IMG/VR virus record: IMGVR_UViG_3300012000_002192
Span: 1-64,000 of that record
Length of the DNA: 64,000 nucleotides
From: a virus
Reading direction: 5' to 3' (one strand)
This document shows, one piece after another, positions 8,171 to 16,210 of this stretch; the first letter of the stretch is position 1; each line of letters opens with the position of its first letter. Below the pieces are notes generated by a model. The model was not told the DNA's origin and searched no databases. It saw only the letters and a program-made list of their open reading frames with translations. Made by a program: the position numbers and the translations under genes.

Positions 8171-9142
8171 ATGAGTTCAGTAAACCAGTTACTTTTATGG
8201 GAAAAATGGCGACCAAAAACGTTAGACGATATGGTTTTGTTGCCAAGAATTCGTGAGTATTTCACAAACGGCGTGCCGAATAATTTTATATTTTATGGCC
8301 ACTATGGTACTGGTAAAACGACTTTAGCTCGAATTCTTATTGGTAAGTATGATAAAAGTAAACCACATCTTGAGTTAAATTCTTCACTATTTACATCAAT
8401 AGATGTTTTAAGAAATAAAATTGACGATTTTTGCAAGTTCTCTTCTATTATGGACGCTGAATCAGATATGAAATATGTTTTTTTAGATGAGTTTGAAAGA
8501 GTATCCGCTCAGTTTCAAGATGCCTTTAAGGCCTTCATCGAGAAATACAATAAAAATGTTCGATTTATAATAACTACTAATCACATTCATAAGATTTCCG
8601 ATGGTATAAAGTCCAGAATTCCTCAGATTAATTTTGATTGTCTCAATGTCGAAGAAGAAAAATATATTCAACAACAAATTTTTTTAAGAATAAGAGATGT
8701 TATACTACTAGATGAAAATAAAACTTTACCAAAACAGGACATTGTCAATATTGTTAAAAAAAACTTCCCAGATTTAAGAAAAACATTAGTTCACTTACAG
8801 GATTTCTTGACAACTGGGCACCAAGATTCTTTGGGCACCAGCGTGTCAAACCGATTAAAAGAAGAGTTATTCTCGGCCATATTCGACAATCAAAACGATT
8901 ACGAAAAAATATACCATTTTGTTAACTCAAAATTTGGACCAGAAAAAATTGACGATATGTTAAATATTTTAGGAAAGCCTTTTATAGACCATGCTATTGA
9001 AAGAGGTGTCAAAATAGATAAACTATTCCAGTGTAATTTTATTGTCTCTGAATATCATCCAAAAATCGAAACTTCATTAGACCCAATAGTTCTGGCGATG
9101 AGTGTAATAGGAAAACTCCGAGAAGCAGTATCTGAGAGTTAG
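8171..9142 (+). CDS. gp44: Clamp loader ATPase subunit gp44-like
   Basis: This AAA+ protein of 323 residues opens and loads the sliding clamp at primer junctions. It has the gp44/RFC order: EKWRPKTLDDM (11-21), Walker A GHYGTGKTT (43-51), Walker B VFLDEFER, sensor 1 FIITTNH, the SR-type arginine segment GIKSRIPQINF and a sensor-2 NFPDLRKT segment matching T4 NFPDFRKT. The C-terminal collar domain follows. I start at the ATG at 8171 rather than an in-frame TTG at 8156, because the TTG would put the promoter-like TATATAAA inside the gene. No gp62 small subunit is visible next to it. Confidence 0.9.
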   Translation: MSSVNQLLLWEKWRPKTLDDMVLLPRIREYFTNGVPNNFIFYGHYGTGKTTLARILIGKYDKSKPHLELNSSLFTSIDVLRNKIDDFCKFSSIMDAESDMKYVFLDEFERVSAQFQDAFKAFIEKYNKNVRFIITTNHIHKISDGIKSRIPQINFDCLNVEEEKYIQQQIFLRIRDVILLDENKTLPKQDIVNIVKKNFPDLRKTLVHLQDFLTTGHQDSLGTSVSNRLKEELFSAIFDNQNDYEKIYHFVNSKFGPEKIDDMLNILGKPFIDHAIERGVKIDKLFQCNFIVSEYHPKIETSLDPIVLAMSVIGKLREAVSES

Positions 9143-9146
9143 TATA

Positions 9147-9157
9147 TTTATATATAA
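9147..9157 (+). promoter_or_regulatory. Candidate promoter element for gp25
   Basis: TTTATATATAA lies 4 bp before the gp25 ATG. It is the clearest form of the recurring phage promoter-like motif. Confidence 0.5.
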
Positions 9158-9161
9158 CTTA

Positions 9162-9536
9162 ATGGAATCAAGTTTTATAGATTTTTATATTAGATACAAA
9201 GGTCATCCTAAATTTCGAAACACTGAAATAATCGAAGATGATGTGGTGAGAGTTATCATACAGAAATGGGAAATGATTATATTCACTAATAAAGGTGACG
9301 TATTGGCTAATCCTGAATTAGGTTCCGATTTAGTAGAGTTGCTACATGAGACCAGATTATCCGCCGATGCAATACAATCAGATTTAATTCAGCAGATACG
9401 CAAGTTCATACCAGAAATAAATGATATAGAATATTCGGTAGTAGTTGACTTTTTTGAACATCCAGAAAAACATGAAGAATATATGACAATAGACTTTACA
9501 ATCGCTGGATACGAGGTCAGTGCGGTGATAACATAA
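9162..9536 (+). CDS. gp25: Baseplate wedge protein gp25 (GPW/gp25 family)
   Basis: This 124-residue protein is a full-length member of the gp25 family, which links the baseplate inner ring to sheath initiation. The typical segment is present: IIFTNKGDVLANPELGSDL (about residues 39-57, matching IITTRKGSRPFDPEFGCDL in T4), then a helix with ADAIQSDLIQQIRKFIPEI and the strand EYSVVVDF. Start choice is supported by the TATATATA element just upstream. It is followed by about 100 bp of A+T-rich sequence without a gene. Confidence 0.88.
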   Translation: MESSFIDFYIRYKGHPKFRNTEIIEDDVVRVIIQKWEMIIFTNKGDVLANPELGSDLVELLHETRLSADAIQSDLIQQIRKFIPEINDIEYSVVVDFFEHPEKHEEYMTIDFTIAGYEVSAVIT

Positions 9537-9620
9537 TTTTTAATTAAAAGGGTTAGCAAAATAAACAAAAACTAATTTACAACCTCTTTGTAGTAAGATA
9601 AAAAGAGATATTAAAATTGA

Positions 9621-9632
9621 TTTTATATATAG
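9621..9632 (+). promoter_or_regulatory. Candidate promoter element for the tagged hydrolase
   Basis: TTTTATATATAG ends 3 bp before the ATG at 9636, the same spacing as upstream of gp25 and the homing endonuclease. Confidence 0.45.
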
Positions 9633-9635
9633 TTA

Positions 9636-10247
9636 ATGGTTTGTATTAAAAAATTCGAAAAGTTTCAAAATGAATCTATATTAGTAATTGTAGATGTTCA
9701 AAAGTCATTTAAGAAGTTCTTTAGTGAAATGTATTTAAATGAGTTGAAAAAGTATTGTAATAACTTTACTGATGTTTATCAAATATTTGATAATCATGTC
9801 CATGGTAAGAATCCGGATAAAGATTATCTATATGACCATAATCCAGATGTCCCAGATCATAATGATATTTATAATTTCCCAAATCAAAAGGATATTATTG
9901 AAAAAAGATATAACTATGATGTTGATGTTGAATTTTATAAAAAGATTCTAAGTAAAGAAGTTTATCAACAGATTAAGTCTCAAGAAAAGACTCTAAGTAA
10001 AGGTCAGTATTTTCCAACAGAAGAAGGTACTATTATAGTATTCATTGGAAACAATCATCAGTGGTTTCAATGTCCCGTTAAATTGTATAACTTACTTCAA
10101 AAGTTAAAAGGTAAAGAAGTTACTATCGTAGGTGGTGCTGACTCCGAGTGCCTAGAAGATATTATTACAACAGCTGAATCTTTGGGTGTTAATATTAAAA
10201 GGGATTGGAAATATATCTACTCAGCTAGTCATTGCCCTATTAGCTAA
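9636..10247 (+). CDS. Isochorismatase-like cysteine hydrolase with N-terminal capsid-targeting-like tag
   Basis: The body of this 203-residue protein follows the isochorismatase/nicotinamidase fold. ILVIVDVQKSF (about 15-25) carries the nucleophile-activating Asp, and VTIVGGADSECLEDIITTAESLG (about 165-187) carries the expected catalytic Cys region, followed by a strand ending in YSASH. Between these lies an unusual Asp-, His- and Tyr-rich insert (about 47-85). The family hydrolyses isochorismate, nicotinamide or related amides; substrate unknown. Before the fold is MVCIKKFEKFQNE, resembling the T4 internal-protein tag MKTYQEFIAE and the starts of eight other proteins here. It may therefore be packaged in the head. 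Confidence 0.75.
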   Translation: MVCIKKFEKFQNESILVIVDVQKSFKKFFSEMYLNELKKYCNNFTDVYQIFDNHVHGKNPDKDYLYDHNPDVPDHNDIYNFPNQKDIIEKRYNYDVDVEFYKKILSKEVYQQIKSQEKTLSKGQYFPTEEGTIIVFIGNNHQWFQCPVKLYNLLQKLKGKEVTIVGGADSECLEDIITTAESLGVNIKRDWKYIYSASHCPIS

Positions 10248-10330
10248 ACTTACCTATTTGTGCATAAACATCATAGTCAGCATCAACCACTAAAAGCGTT
10301 TTTTCTTTGTGATTTTCGTCTTTGCCAACT

Positions 10331-10711
10331 TCATATCTTTTGTTCTAATTTGTTGAACATAGACAAATGCTCTTCTGATCTGTCTATGTTTATCAATTCT
10401 AGTGGAAACGACTTAATTTTTTTACCCACTGATGAATCTATAATAACTCGGCCAAATAAATTAGAACCCGAAATGTATATTGAATCAAGTATACACATTT
10501 TGCCATCAAAATCTTGACTTATTGCCACTGGAATTAGAGGTTTTCTAATACCGACTTTTGTGAAATCTAGAAGATTTATTTCTCTACTGTTAAAACTAAA
10601 TCTACCACCTAGTTTGGTCCAGATTTGGTATAAATTACATTCACCTCTGCGTCCGTCGTTAACAAATTCTAAGGCGTCGACAAAGGCCTCAAATAACTTA
10701 AGTCTTTTCAT
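10331..10711 (-). CDS. Hypothetical tagged protein, probably frameshifted at its 3' end
   Basis: I place the start at the ATG at 10711 (126 aa), giving MKRLKLFEAFVDALE, one of the recurring capsid-targeting-like tags; a TATATA element lies about 9 bp upstream. The body is beta-rich with no recognised family. The reading frame ends at TGA (10331-10333). In the +1 frame, 30 further sensible codons run to a TAA at 10240, exactly filling the gap to the convergent hydrolase gene (encoding EVGKDENHKEK then TLLVVDADYDVYAQIGKFS). This suggests a sequencing indel in a short A run, a decayed gene, or a +1 programmed shift at the stop. Confidence 0.6.
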   Translation of the reverse strand: MKRLKLFEAFVDALEFVNDGRRGECNLYQIWTKLGGRFSFNSREINLLDFTKVGIRKPLIPVAISQDFDGKMCILDSIYISGSNLFGRVIIDSSVGKKIKSFPLELINIDRSEEHLSMFNKLEQKI

Positions 10712-10745
10712 ACTTAAGTATATATTATTCTTATATTTAAATAAT

Positions 10746-11399
10746 TTAGTTATTATATAAAATATCAATCACTTCTCTATCAATAGGTGCATATTCTGTG
10801 TTACTATTTGAATTTTGATAGAAAATGCTTTCTGGATATTTTTCTGAATCATTAAAAAATCCTAATGATTGTGTAAGTTCTTCTCGTAAAATACTTTTTT
10901 GTGAAATTGTATCATCACCGGACCCAACCATTTCAACATACATTACAGATCCAGACGAAGGATAAACTTCAAAATATCCCCAATTTCCTCTTAGATTTTC
11001 TTCTTGAATTTGTGGATATAAAGTTTTGAACCCTTCTTTTGAGCCTAAGAAAATAAATGTGTTTGCTTCACTACGATTTTTTACAATCTTGATTTCAATC
11101 GTATTAATAATTTCATTGAGGTCTTTCACAATTTTATCTAATTCATCCATCATGTATTGAGGACAAGATCCATGAACATAGATTTTAACGTCTCTTTTCC
11201 ATTTGAACGCTTTATTTACACCACCGTATTCATCACGAAGACATATTTCTTTATAGTAATCCAATGCTTCTTGTGAATGATGGCTGTCTATTGACACTAA
11301 ATCTGTTGACGTTGATTCGGTTTCTGATGGTCTTTTAGAAAAGTAGAAAGCGATTAATATGATTGATGTCAAAGCCAACCAGTTGATTATTTTTTTCAT
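10746..11399 (-). CDS. Exported DUF2927-like protein
   Basis: This 217-residue protein begins with a signal-anchor or signal peptide (about residues 3-21) and is otherwise periplasmic or secreted. The C-terminal part has the DUF2927 signature: ILREELTQSLGFFNDSEKYPESIFY (about 167-191) followed by EYAPIDREVIDILY. That family resembles metallopeptidases, but the position of an HExxH motif is occupied by EELTQ, so catalysis is doubtful. A TATAAATA sequence identical to the T4 late promoter lies about 20 bp upstream. A role in the cell envelope during infection or lysis is inference. Confidence 0.7.
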   Translation of the reverse strand: MKKIINWLALTSIILIAFYFSKRPSETESTSTDLVSIDSHHSQEALDYYKEICLRDEYGGVNKAFKWKRDVKIYVHGSCPQYMMDELDKIVKDLNEIINTIEIKIVKNRSEANTFIFLGSKEGFKTLYPQIQEENLRGNWGYFEVYPSSGSVMYVEMVGSGDDTISQKSILREELTQSLGFFNDSEKYPESIFYQNSNSNTEYAPIDREVIDILYNN

Positions 11400-11475
11400 A
11401 TCTTTTTATTATTTATAATGATATTATTAAAAATCAACTAGTTTATATTAAACTTTAACTCGTTGGGTTCAAATA

Positions 11476-12117
11476 TTACTCAGCTGGAAGTTCTTCGGTT
11501 CCTTCTTCTTTAGACTGACCTTCTTCTTCTTTAGACTGACCTTCTTCTTTAGACTGACCTTCTTCTTTAGACTGACCTTCTTCTTCTTTAGACTGACCTT
11601 CTTCGGCATTTGGCTCTTCGAATTCTTTGTCTTCTGGCTTCACCTGTGATTGAGATTGGCTTTGAGCTTGACCTTGAGCTGGCTCTTCAGTCTTTTCAGG
11701 AGCCTCTTCAGTTTCAGGAGCCTCTTCAGTCTTTTCAGTAGCCTCTTCAGTTTCAGGAGCCTCTTCAGTCTTTTCAGTAGCCTCTTCAGTTTCAGGAGCC
11801 TCTTCAGTTGATTGAATTTGAACTTGGTCTTGCGACCCTCCCATTAAAATGTTCGATGGTATTTTTTCAATATCCAGATTGTTTAAGTTAATATACTTAA
11901 TGATTTCTTCTGCGATATCGACATCTCCGAAAAATTGTCTCAGGTTTTTTCCGGTTGTATCTTTTACCTTTTTAACATAAGCGTTAATCAAAGACTGTGG
12001 TATATCAACCATAGTCTTAACTTTGTAAATATCGTTAACTTGAAGAACGGATTCTTTAATAATCTCCTCTCTGTTTTTTTTGATACGATAACTTTCAAAT
12101 GTTCTAATGTGTTTCAT
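11476..12117 (-). CDS. Acidic repeat protein with capsid-targeting-like N-terminus
   Basis: This 213-residue protein starts MKHIRTFESY, a tag of the recurring type. Residues 25-90 form a helical domain. The C-terminal ~115 residues are highly acidic low-complexity sequence made of two arrays: about three copies of a 13-residue Glu/Thr/Pro/Ala unit and five copies of a GQSKEE or GQSKEEE unit. Such a polyanionic tail recalls scaffold or internal core proteins of T4-like heads, but no family is recognised. A TATATAAAA element lies about 36 bp upstream. Confidence 0.65.
   Translation of the reverse strand: MKHIRTFESYRIKKNREEIIKESVLQVNDIYKVKTMVDIPQSLINAYVKKVKDTTGKNLRQFFGDVDIAEEIIKYINLNNLDIEKIPSNILMGGSQDQVQIQSTEEAPETEEATEKTEEAPETEEATEKTEEAPETEEAPEKTEEPAQGQAQSQSQSQVKPEDKEFEEPNAEEGQSKEEEGQSKEEGQSKEEGQSKEEEGQSKEEGTEELPAE
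11501..11599 (-). repeat. Tandem 18-21 bp coding repeat (GQSKEE)
   Basis: Five head-to-tail copies of a unit encoding GQSKEE, some with an extra Glu codon. Copy number is likely to vary by slippage. Confidence 0.85.
11681..11808 (-). repeat. 39-bp tandem coding repeat (TEEAPETEEATEK)
   Basis: About three near-identical 39-bp units encode a 13-residue acidic motif in the same gene. Differences are mostly Thr/Pro alternatives in the last unit. Confidence 0.85.
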
Positions 12118-12170
12118 TTTCTATTTGTAATTTTTTTTTATGTTTTATATATTAAATAAAAAAACCAATT

Positions 12171-12668
12171 TTATTTCAATGCAAAAAACAGAAAAGTAGT
12201 AGCTAAAACTCCAAGTATACCAGCCCCATAGGCTATATTTCTTTTCCTTTTAACGGTTTTTAGTTCATCTTTAAGTGTCAAGATTTGATCCTCTTTTAGT
12301 TTTATTTGAGAATCACAGTCGGCATTATTTGTTTCGCAATTGGAAATCTGTTGTTTTAAATTTTCAATTTGAGAATTTTTATCCACTATTTGACTCTTTA
12401 ACAGATCGGAACCTGAGTTAAGTAGTTTATTTTGGTTTTCAAGTTCATTAATGACTTTGATATATTTTAGGTTCAAACTATCACATTCTGTTCCTGCTTT
12501 TTCTAATAATTTGATAATTTCTAGGTTATTGTCTATTTTCTGAGCCTGTTCATAAGAAAAAATAACAATTTTTTTCCCAGTGGAGTCGGTCGATAATTTT
12601 GGGTAACCGTTTTGGCTAAAAGAGACAAAACTAATAAGTATTAAAACTATTGTAAATATCTTTCTCAT
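12171..12668 (-). CDS. Exported coiled-coil protein with C-terminal membrane helix, spanin candidate
   Basis: This 165-residue protein has a signal peptide of Bacteroidota style (about residues 1-19, ending FVSFSQ), a periplasmic coiled coil (about 40-140), and a C-terminal hydrophobic segment (about 146-164). It follows the 140-aa membrane coiled-coil gene by a single base, so the two are probably translationally linked. A pair of envelope-spanning coiled-coil proteins is the layout of two-component spanins, which fuse inner and outer membranes at lysis. No endolysin or holin is identified nearby, so this is inference. Confidence 0.6.
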   Translation of the reverse strand: MRKIFTIVLILISFVSFSQNGYPKLSTDSTGKKIVIFSYEQAQKIDNNLEIIKLLEKAGTECDSLNLKYIKVINELENQNKLLNSGSDLLKSQIVDKNSQIENLKQQISNCETNNADCDSQIKLKEDQILTLKDELKTVKRKRNIAYGAGILGVLATTFLFFALK

Positions 12669-12669
12669 A

Positions 12670-13092
12670 TTATTTTAATTTTTCTTTTAATGATTCAATT
12701 AGATTATCCCCTTCCCTATTAATTGGATTTTTCTTTAAGTCTTCAACTCTTTTTCTAGTCTTTGTTAATTCAGTTTTCATATCACTGAGATCTTTTTTAG
12801 ATTGAGACAAATCGATTTTAGCTTGAGATAGTTGATATTCTATTGATTGTATTTTTGAATCCCTTTGGTCAATTTTATTTTGATAATCATTGAAATTATC
12901 TTTTAACATGATATTTACTTGATCCAATGAATCTCTACTTTTTTGGAGATTTTTATATTCCGTTTTGAGCCTTTTAAGTTCTCTTTTAGAAGCCGAATCA
13001 CTACCTTTGAGATACCACATTGAAAAGAAAACAATGCAAAACAGAAGTAATAATAAAATTAAACCGGTCTTTAAATCAATTTTTACAGACAT
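12670..13092 (-). CDS. N-terminally anchored periplasmic coiled-coil protein, inner-membrane spanin candidate
   Basis: Residues about 9-28 form a single membrane helix, and almost all of residues 32-135 are a charged coiled coil rich in Lys, Asp, Gln and Ser. This matches the topology of Rz-like i-spanins (short cytoplasmic N-terminus, one helix, long periplasmic coiled coil) and the length of that class. Its stop is one base from the next gene. A TATATAATA element lies about 25 bp upstream of its ATG. Confidence 0.6.
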   Translation of the reverse strand: MSVKIDLKTGLILLLLLFCIVFFSMWYLKGSDSASKRELKRLKTEYKNLQKSRDSLDQVNIMLKDNFNDYQNKIDQRDSKIQSIEYQLSQAKIDLSQSKKDLSDMKTELTKTRKRVEDLKKNPINREGDNLIESLKEKLK

Positions 13093-13151
13093 AAAACTTT
13101 CTTTTTTTATTATATATAGAAAAAAGATTCTCTTTTTAAATAAAAATTTAT

Positions 13152-13694
13152 ATGAACTATAGACGACTGGTTTCTTTTGATTTCGATGATACTCTTTGCC
13201 TTACTCCAACGGAAGAAAGTGGGCGAAGAATATGGAGAGAAAAAATGATTACTCGATACCCGAATAATCCAGAAAAGTGGAACTGGCCATACACCGGTTG
13301 GTGGTCTAAGCCTGAAAGCCTGGATTTATCGGTGTTTGATATACCGGTAAATGAATGGGTTTATCAGAAATATCTAGAGGAAGTTTCAAAAGATTCTACT
13401 TATCTAATTATGGCGACTGGTAGAATTGAACCCTTAAGAAAACAAGTTCAGTTAATTTTAGACAGTCATAATTTGTCTTTTGATGAAATTTATCTTAACT
13501 TTGGGACAGATACGTTTTTATTTAAAACACGCCTTTTTGAAAACCTAATAGAAAGGATTAAACCCGAAATATTTGTGATGTATGACGATAGAGAGGCACA
13601 TTTGCCCAGGTTTGAAGAGTGGGCTTTATCTCAAAATTGCCAAGTTACTATTGTTGACGTGGTCTCTAAAATAACTAAAACTTTTAATAACTAA
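13152..13694 (+). CDS. HAD-superfamily phosphatase-like protein
   Basis: This 180-residue protein has the HAD motif I FDFDDTL (residues 9-15; nucleophile Asp10, acid/base Asp12), motif II in YLIMATGR, and a motif III/IV region with FVMYDDREAHLPRFEEW. The spacing and the DDRE-H segment resemble the HAD domain found in RNA-repair (Swiss Army Knife type) and T4 Pnk-like 3'-phosphatases. A nucleic-acid end-repair or nucleotide phosphatase role is therefore plausible but substrate is unproven. It is immediately followed by clpS. Confidence 0.8.
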   Translation: MNYRRLVSFDFDDTLCLTPTEESGRRIWREKMITRYPNNPEKWNWPYTGWWSKPESLDLSVFDIPVNEWVYQKYLEEVSKDSTYLIMATGRIEPLRKQVQLILDSHNLSFDEIYLNFGTDTFLFKTRLFENLIERIKPEIFVMYDDREAHLPRFEEWALSQNCQVTIVDVVSKITKTFNN

Positions 13695-13711
13695 AATATA
13701 TAAAAAAAAAC

Positions 13712-13996
13712 ATGGAAACGATCACAAAAAAGAAATCACAGAGTAAAGTAGACGAGATACTCTCTAAGCCTTATCGATTGGTTTTACACAATGATGACTA
13801 CAATACCTTTGACCATGTTATTAATTGTCTGGTAAAACACTGTGGACACGAATATGAACAGGCTAATCAATGTGCTCATATTGTACATTTTAAAGGTAAG
13901 TGCGACGTAAAATATGGAGACTTTGATACAATTTCAGAAATGAAGTCTAAATTAAGAAATAGTGGTCTTTCTGCGACTATGGAAGCTAATTCTTAA
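13712..13996 (+). CDS. clpS: ATP-dependent Clp protease adaptor ClpS
   Basis: This 94-residue protein is a complete ClpS core. The substrate-binding loop LVLHNDDYNTFDHV (about residues 23-36) and the ClpA/ClpC-binding helix with CAHIVHFKGKC (about 53-63) are intact, followed by the typical end of the fold, SGLSATME. ClpS delivers proteins with destabilising N-terminal residues to the ClpAP or ClpCP protease and can block other substrates. A phage copy could redirect host proteolysis. A TATATAAAA element lies about 14 bp upstream. The stop overlaps the terminase C-terminal gene by 4 bp (convergent). Confidence 0.9.
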   Translation: METITKKKSQSKVDEILSKPYRLVLHNDDYNTFDHVINCLVKHCGHEYEQANQCAHIVHFKGKCDVKYGDFDTISEMKSKLRNSGLSATMEANS

Positions 13997-16209
13997 TCCC
14001 TTTTAAACCAGTTATTTATATTTGGGTTACTCATAGATTTTTTTAATCTAATTGCATTTTTAGTCTCTATAAATGTTGAATAATCAACGCCTTCTACAAA
14101 GTCAATTTTTTTTAGAATTTCATTAATGTGGTCTAATTTTTCTCTATCTAAATTTTTTGATGCCCATTCATCCACGATTTCTCTAAACTCTGGTTTTTTG
14201 AACACCGAAGTTGAGTTGACTATCGTCATAACACAATCATCATGACCGTGATCTGCTGCATATCTTGTATTTCCAGCAGTGGTTGTGTGCTTGACAAAAG
14301 TTGTTATTTCTCTAATAGTGTCTTCGTTGTTTATATAAAATGATTTTGACAACATAAGGTCCTGATAGTCTTTGACTAAAATATTTTTATTCTCACCGAC
14401 TTTGAGACCTACTTTTTCTTCATTTGAATCAATTCTGTGTTTATATCTCATAAAAATTGAGGAACCGTAATCATTATTTCCTTCAAAGACGTGGGGCATT
14501 TCTGCAAGCAGCGTATTGCCATAGTTGTTTAACTCTAAAACAATTTTGACATTTTCTGGATTAAAAAATTCGAAGGCTAGTAGATAAAGAAGTTCTGCTA
14601 CTTGTTTTATTGAAATAATATTGCTTCGATAAATTCCAATTTGTTCTAATCTAAAAAAATCAACAATCGATTCGTATTTAGCCTTTTGAAGTTCTATTAA
14701 ATCCGTTGGTTTTACGCCAACTTTGAAAATGTTAATTACGGAGTAATCTTGACCTAGACCTTCGGCTAAGTCAACAGATATTACAATTTTGTAATCCTTT
14801 CTTTTTATTGGTAAATAAATTTCTTCATCATCTATCCATTTTAAGTCTGAATAATCAAACTTAATCCTCTCAAATTCAGCAATCTCCTCAAAAATATAAT
14901 TTTTCTTACTCCTCAATAGCTCATCGATAATGGATTCATTTAATAAGGATTTAGATTCGTTTATAAACCTTAGACCATATTCCTGATTAAAGGCGTCTTC
15001 GCCTCCAATATCCTTGATAGCTTCTTCTTTCCAGGTAGTGACTTCTGAAATTAACCTAATTGAAATTTCTCTGTTCTCGGTCTTTATCATAGTTGATTTT
15101 ACTTCGTCATCAGAGCAGTGCTCATTATTATAAACACAAATGATGTCTTTTTGTAAATCAGAATTCCAAATCATTTCTACTTTTGTTCGCATTTCAAATT
15201 TTTCCCTACATTGTTCTAACACATCTTCTTTCGTTAACTTGTTATCCCATAGTTTATGTGAATTTAATCTAATGTAGGTAACGAATCTTCCAGGAACTTG
15301 GTACCAATAAACCCGCATTGGTTTATAGTTGTTTTTTTGCGGATCACCTTCTGGTCTTTCAGCATCTGTAAGTAGCCTGTGAAATAGATTCATTCCATTT
15401 GGAGTTGATGTTATAATTATTTTTGAGTTCTGAACCGCCGCTGTAGTTGGAAAAGCCGCCGTGTAGTATGGTTCAATGATATTTGATGGAATATGGGCAA
15501 ACTCATCTAAATAGAGCACATCAATAGTAAAACCAATCGCTGGTGTTTTTGTTCTAGCTGAAGTTTTGATACGACAACCGTTTTCAAAAGTTAAAGATTT
15601 TTGATTCCAAGTTTTGACACCGGGTTTTAGAAAAAATGGCAGTAGTGAATAAATTGATTTTACTTTATCAACAATCTCGACAGCTGTGTCACCTTTGTTT
15701 GCAACTATCATAATGTTTTTGTCATTATCAAATAGTATTTTATGTAACATGAAAATTGCCGATGAGATTGTATTGTGTGAAAGTATGCCATTTGTGTAAA
15801 ATCTGTGGTTTTGATGATTAACGGTTGCGTCAAACATAGATGATTTAAAGTTATCCTGCTTTAAAGATATTACTCTTTGTAATCCTGACTCTGTTTGTAT
15901 TATGTCATTCACCACCAAATCTTTTACAAATACTTCATTATAGTCCTTATCAAAGACTATATGATTATCAGCACATGATAATTCATAACCATCTGTTTTA
16001 AGAACATAGTGCCTATATGGTTGGGTTATATGCAAATCTGTTAATTTTTCATATCCTGCATCAGTTCTAACTTTAAACCCGAAAACATTAATAGAATTTA
16101 GTATTTTTTTATTGATGTCATTTTCGTCTAGTGACGAATTTCTCAGTTCTACTCTTTCAATAAAAGTTATTAAAAACTTTATTATCCTTATTAAAACAGA
16201 TTTAATCAT
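13993..16209 (-). CDS. gp17: Terminase large subunit gp17, C-terminal part, preceded by the C-terminal half of a split intein
   Basis: Residues 1-146 are the C-terminal part of an intein, ending FYTNGILSHN. Residues 147-738 are the bulk of the packaging motor: ATPase domain starting TISSAIFMLHK, Walker B region VLYLDEFAHIP, coupling motif IIITSTPNG, and a nuclease domain with SVDLAEGLGQDYSV and HGHDDCVM carrying the acidic metal ligands. The Walker A Lys is missing here; it is encoded by the separate gene at 18022-18546. After trans-splicing the joined protein would be about 711 aa, in the range of T4 gp17 (610 aa). The N-terminal hydrophobic run should not be read as a signal peptide. A TATATATA element lies in the 16-bp gap to the divergent endonuclease gene. 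Confidence 0.92.
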   Translation of the reverse strand: MIKSVLIRIIKFLITFIERVELRNSSLDENDINKKILNSINVFGFKVRTDAGYEKLTDLHITQPYRHYVLKTDGYELSCADNHIVFDKDYNEVFVKDLVVNDIIQTESGLQRVISLKQDNFKSSMFDATVNHQNHRFYTNGILSHNTISSAIFMLHKILFDNDKNIMIVANKGDTAVEIVDKVKSIYSLLPFFLKPGVKTWNQKSLTFENGCRIKTSARTKTPAIGFTIDVLYLDEFAHIPSNIIEPYYTAAFPTTAAVQNSKIIITSTPNGMNLFHRLLTDAERPEGDPQKNNYKPMRVYWYQVPGRFVTYIRLNSHKLWDNKLTKEDVLEQCREKFEMRTKVEMIWNSDLQKDIICVYNNEHCSDDEVKSTMIKTENREISIRLISEVTTWKEEAIKDIGGEDAFNQEYGLRFINESKSLLNESIIDELLRSKKNYIFEEIAEFERIKFDYSDLKWIDDEEIYLPIKRKDYKIVISVDLAEGLGQDYSVINIFKVGVKPTDLIELQKAKYESIVDFFRLEQIGIYRSNIISIKQVAELLYLLAFEFFNPENVKIVLELNNYGNTLLAEMPHVFEGNNDYGSSIFMRYKHRIDSNEEKVGLKVGENKNILVKDYQDLMLSKSFYINNEDTIREITTFVKHTTTAGNTRYAADHGHDDCVMTIVNSTSVFKKPEFREIVDEWASKNLDREKLDHINEILKKIDFVEGVDYSTFIETKNAIRLKKSMSNPNINNWFKRD
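15772..16209 (-). other. C-terminal half of split intein (146 residues)
   Basis: It ends in block F/G sequence RFYTNGILSHN followed by extein Thr, the +1 nucleophile. It also contains the region with GYELSCADNH (block B-like, about 74-83), so the intein is split before block B. This is earlier than the usual split site near the endonuclease position. The first ~40 residues are an extra amphipathic or hydrophobic stretch. Confidence 0.88.
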
Positions 16210-16210
16210 A

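Noticed and set aside
10260-10517. 85-codon plus-strand frame with Cys and His
   Set aside because: It is antisense to the tagged gene and its frameshifted extension; no promoter element and no fold pattern.
16140-16209. Hydrophobic N-terminus of the terminase C-terminal gene read as a membrane anchor
   Set aside because: It is the leading part of the intein C-half, which is removed on splicing; a terminase with a membrane anchor makes no sense.
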